This document shows, piece after piece, positions 62,906 through 64,000 of a stretch of 64,000 nt of DNA. Position 1 is the first letter of the stretch. Each line of letters opens with the position of its first letter. The translations under genes and the position numbers were made by a program. Under the pieces are notes generated by a model that did no database searches, had not been told where the DNA came from, and was given only the letters and a program-made list of their open reading frames with translations. The DNA is from Cupriavidus basilensis (GTDB lineage: Bacteria; Pseudomonadota; Gammaproteobacteria; Burkholderiales; Burkholderiaceae). The DNA is taken from the NCBI RefSeq assembly GCF_000876015.1, contig NZ_BBQM01000007.1, positions 124,001-188,000 on the forward strand, written 5' to 3'.

Positions 62906-63003
62906 CATATGAGGGAAATGCCTAATATCGAGTCATTGGATGCCGCATTGCAGCGAAGCTGCTGAAAGAGGCTTTGGCGTCCTGCCTGTGGAAAGGAATC
63001 GTC

Positions 63004-63264
63004 ATGAAAACCCAACGCTACGCCCTGCTTGCTGCCGCCGCCGCGCTTGCCGCCGCTCTCTCGGCCGCCCCCGCCTTTGCCAAGAGCGGCAAGTTCGATA
63101 CGTTCACCGACGGCGCCAAGGCCGGCAAGTTCGACAGCTTCACCGACGGCGCCCGCGTCGGCAAGGTCGATCCGTTCACCGATGGCGCCAAGCTCGGCAA
63201 GTTCGACCCGTTCACCGACGGTGCCAAGGCCGGCAAGTTCGACAGCTTCACCGACGGCATCTGA
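63004..63264 (+). CDS. Small secreted protein with five 11-residue GKFDxFTDGAK repeats
   Basis: 86 residues. Signal peptide MKTQRYALLAAAAALAAALSA...FA (cleavage near residue 28), then five copies of an 11-residue unit GKFD(T/S/P)FTDGA(K/R)(A/V/L), the last one truncated to GKFDSFTDGI. The 33-bp DNA unit differs between copies, mostly at third bases, so selection on the protein is plausible. Each unit has Asp-x-Phe-Thr-Asp-Gly, which could bind calcium or another cation, but that is a guess. I do not recognise a characterised family. Good AAAGGA site seven bases before ATG. LysR gene divergent; a strong terminator lies downstream. Confidence 0.85.
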   Translation: MKTQRYALLAAAAALAAALSAAPAFAKSGKFDTFTDGAKAGKFDSFTDGARVGKVDPFTDGAKLGKFDPFTDGAKAGKFDSFTDGI

Positions 63265-63391
63265 GGCTGGTTGCCCGCCGGCGGTGCCGCGTCTGGCGGC
63301 ATCCGCGGCGGTTGTCGTTCCCGGCTGGTCTCCACAGGCCGGCGGGGTTGGCGCGCAGCAGCGCGCCGGCCCCGCCTCTCTCGCCTCTCCC

Positions 63392-63433
63392 GCAAACATG
63401 CCCGTACCGCGCCGGTACGGGCATGTTTGCTTT
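63392..63433 (+). terminator. Long-stem terminator after the FTDG-repeat gene
   Basis: A perfect 17-bp stem (63392-63408 with 63414-63430, core ACATGCCCGTACC / GGTACGGGCATGT) with a five-base loop, followed by TTT. The stem is much longer than usual. It lies 127 bases past the repeat-protein stop. Confidence 0.8.
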
Positions 63434-63543
63434 CGGGCTCCGCACTGGCCGCCGCGCCGCCTCCAAGTGATGAATGATAGCCTTCGCGCGGCCGCCTGCC
63501 GGCGGTTTTTTCCGCGCCCGGCATCGGACGCTTCCGCACCATG

Positions 63544-63573
63544 AAAAAACGGGCCCCGATGGGGCCCGTTTTT
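63544..63573. terminator. Bidirectional terminator at the end of the glycine-zipper gene
   Basis: 9-bp stem ACGGGCCCC / GGGGCCCGT with GAT loop, A-run to the left (63544-63549) and five T residues to the right. It would end the minus-strand gene at 63599 and any plus-strand read-through. Confidence 0.85.
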
Positions 63574-63598
63574 CGTCCTGTCGCCGCCGCGCCGCCGC

Positions 63599-64000
63599 TC
63601 AGTCGTGGTGATGGCGCTTGTTGTGCTTGCGCTTGTAGCCGCCGCGGCCGCGCTCGTCGTCGTAGGAGTTGCTGCGCGACACGTTGCCGCCCAGCGCCGC
63701 GCCGGCGCCGCCGCCCACGGCCGCGCCCAGCAGGCCGCCGGTGCGCCCGCCCATCGCGTTGCCGGCCGCGGTGCCGGCGCCGCCGCCCAGCGCGCCGCCG
63801 ATGATGGCGCCGGTGCGCTCGCGGCGGTTGGAGGTGACCGCGCCGCCGGCGCCGCCGCCGACCGCGCCGCCGATCACCGCGCCGGTCGAGCCGCCGACCG
63901 CGCCGCCCACGGCCGCGCCGGCCACGCCGCCGAGCGCGCCGCCGAGGGCATTGTTCATATCGCCCGCGAATACCGGCAGCGCGGATGCCGCCAGGGCGAT
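63599..64000 (-). CDS. Glycine-zipper protein, 5' end beyond the window
   Basis: 133 codons are visible. Reading upstream from the in-frame ATG at 63958, the frame continues open to base 64000 as IALAASALPVFAGD, which looks like the end of a signal peptide, so the true start lies outside the window. The mature part has repeated GGA(V/L)GG/AxGG zipper segments with a hydrophilic RRERTGAI centre, then a Lys/His/Arg-rich tail (RKHNKRHHHD) that may bind metal. Such proteins usually lie in the outer membrane or periplasm; function unknown. Confidence 0.8.
   Translation of the reverse strand: MALAASALPVFAGDMNNALGGALGGVAGAAVGGAVGGSTGAVIGGAVGGGAGGAVTSNRRERTGAIIGGALGGGAGTAAGNAMGGRTGGLLGAAVGGGAGAALGGNVSRSNSYDDERGRGGYKRKHNKRHHHD

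Larger units (their letters stand above)
63265..63598. other. Gap holding two terminators
   Basis: 334 bases between converging genes; contains the strong hairpin at 63392-63433 and the bidirectional one at 63544-63573. The rest is GC-rich without a supported gene. Confidence 0.5.

Overview
The window is GC-rich (roughly two thirds G+C) and carries the gene content and order of the Cupriavidus/Ralstonia branch of Burkholderiaceae (Betaproteobacteria): LivM-LivG fusion transporters, a NtrY/NtrX-like pair next to DUF4390 and rsmB, htpX, fmt-def-LysM-dprA-topB, and phhA-phhB beside an Lrp-type regulator. This looks like chromosomal core sequence with a few accessory insertions. Genus assignment is inference from gene order; no rRNA or other marker is present. 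Most coding regions run on the minus strand up to 31 kb and orientation is mixed after that.

Layout. 1-108: end of an unknown gene. 0.2-5.3 kb: branched-chain-amino-acid-type (HAAT) ABC transporter (livK, then livH, livMG fusion, livF). 5.7-7.2 kb: a TSUP-family permease and a possible acetyltransferase. 7.5-12.4 kb: second five-gene HAAT transporter (livG-livF-livK-livH-livM), whose LivF has Arg in place of the Walker A Lys. 12.7-15.6 kb: GMC oxidoreductase and a serine hydrolase. 15.6-19.1 kb: copper homeostasis module (cueR, copA, copZ) with two recognisable CueR-type operators. 19.1-22.2 kb: OmpW-like porin, an ornithine-cyclodeaminase-family protein, an aldo/keto reductase. 22.4-31.3 kb: a translationally coupled operon of bacterial alpha-2-macroglobulin, a YhhN/lysoplasmalogenase-like membrane protein and penicillin-binding protein 1C. 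31.4-33.5 kb: Lrp regulator divergent from phenylalanine hydroxylase genes. 33.7-36.1 kb: a two-component system. 36.1-36.7 kb: SET-domain protein.

The 36.7-38.6 kb region is the most unusual. A 1.25 kb non-coding stretch holds three perfect DnaA boxes, one followed by a GC-rich spacer and a CTA/TAC trinucleotide run (the arrangement of a DnaA-trio unwinding element), and ten GTATAC-core repeats. Beyond the HU gene come a fourth perfect DnaA box and a four-unit, 12-bp-period array of DnaA-box-like sequences that forms the first codons of a predicted lipoprotein. I read this as a candidate replication origin; dnaA itself is not in the window.

39.7-45.6 kb: RarD-type permease, a TRAP solute-binding lipoprotein, a 23-bp perfect inverted repeat, a maltoporin-like outer membrane protein and a PAS-GGDEF diguanylate cyclase. 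45.9-47.2 kb: a RhuM-Fic/Doc fusion gene beside tRNA-Phe, probably acquired. 47.3-55.99 kb: ntrX-like, ntrY-like, DUF4390, rsmB, htpX, a decayed LysE/RhtB gene, fmt, def. 56.2-61.8 kb: LysM protein, dprA, thioredoxin-like protein, topB. 62-64 kb: a LysR regulator divergent from a small secreted protein made of five 11-residue repeats, then a glycine-zipper protein running off the right end.
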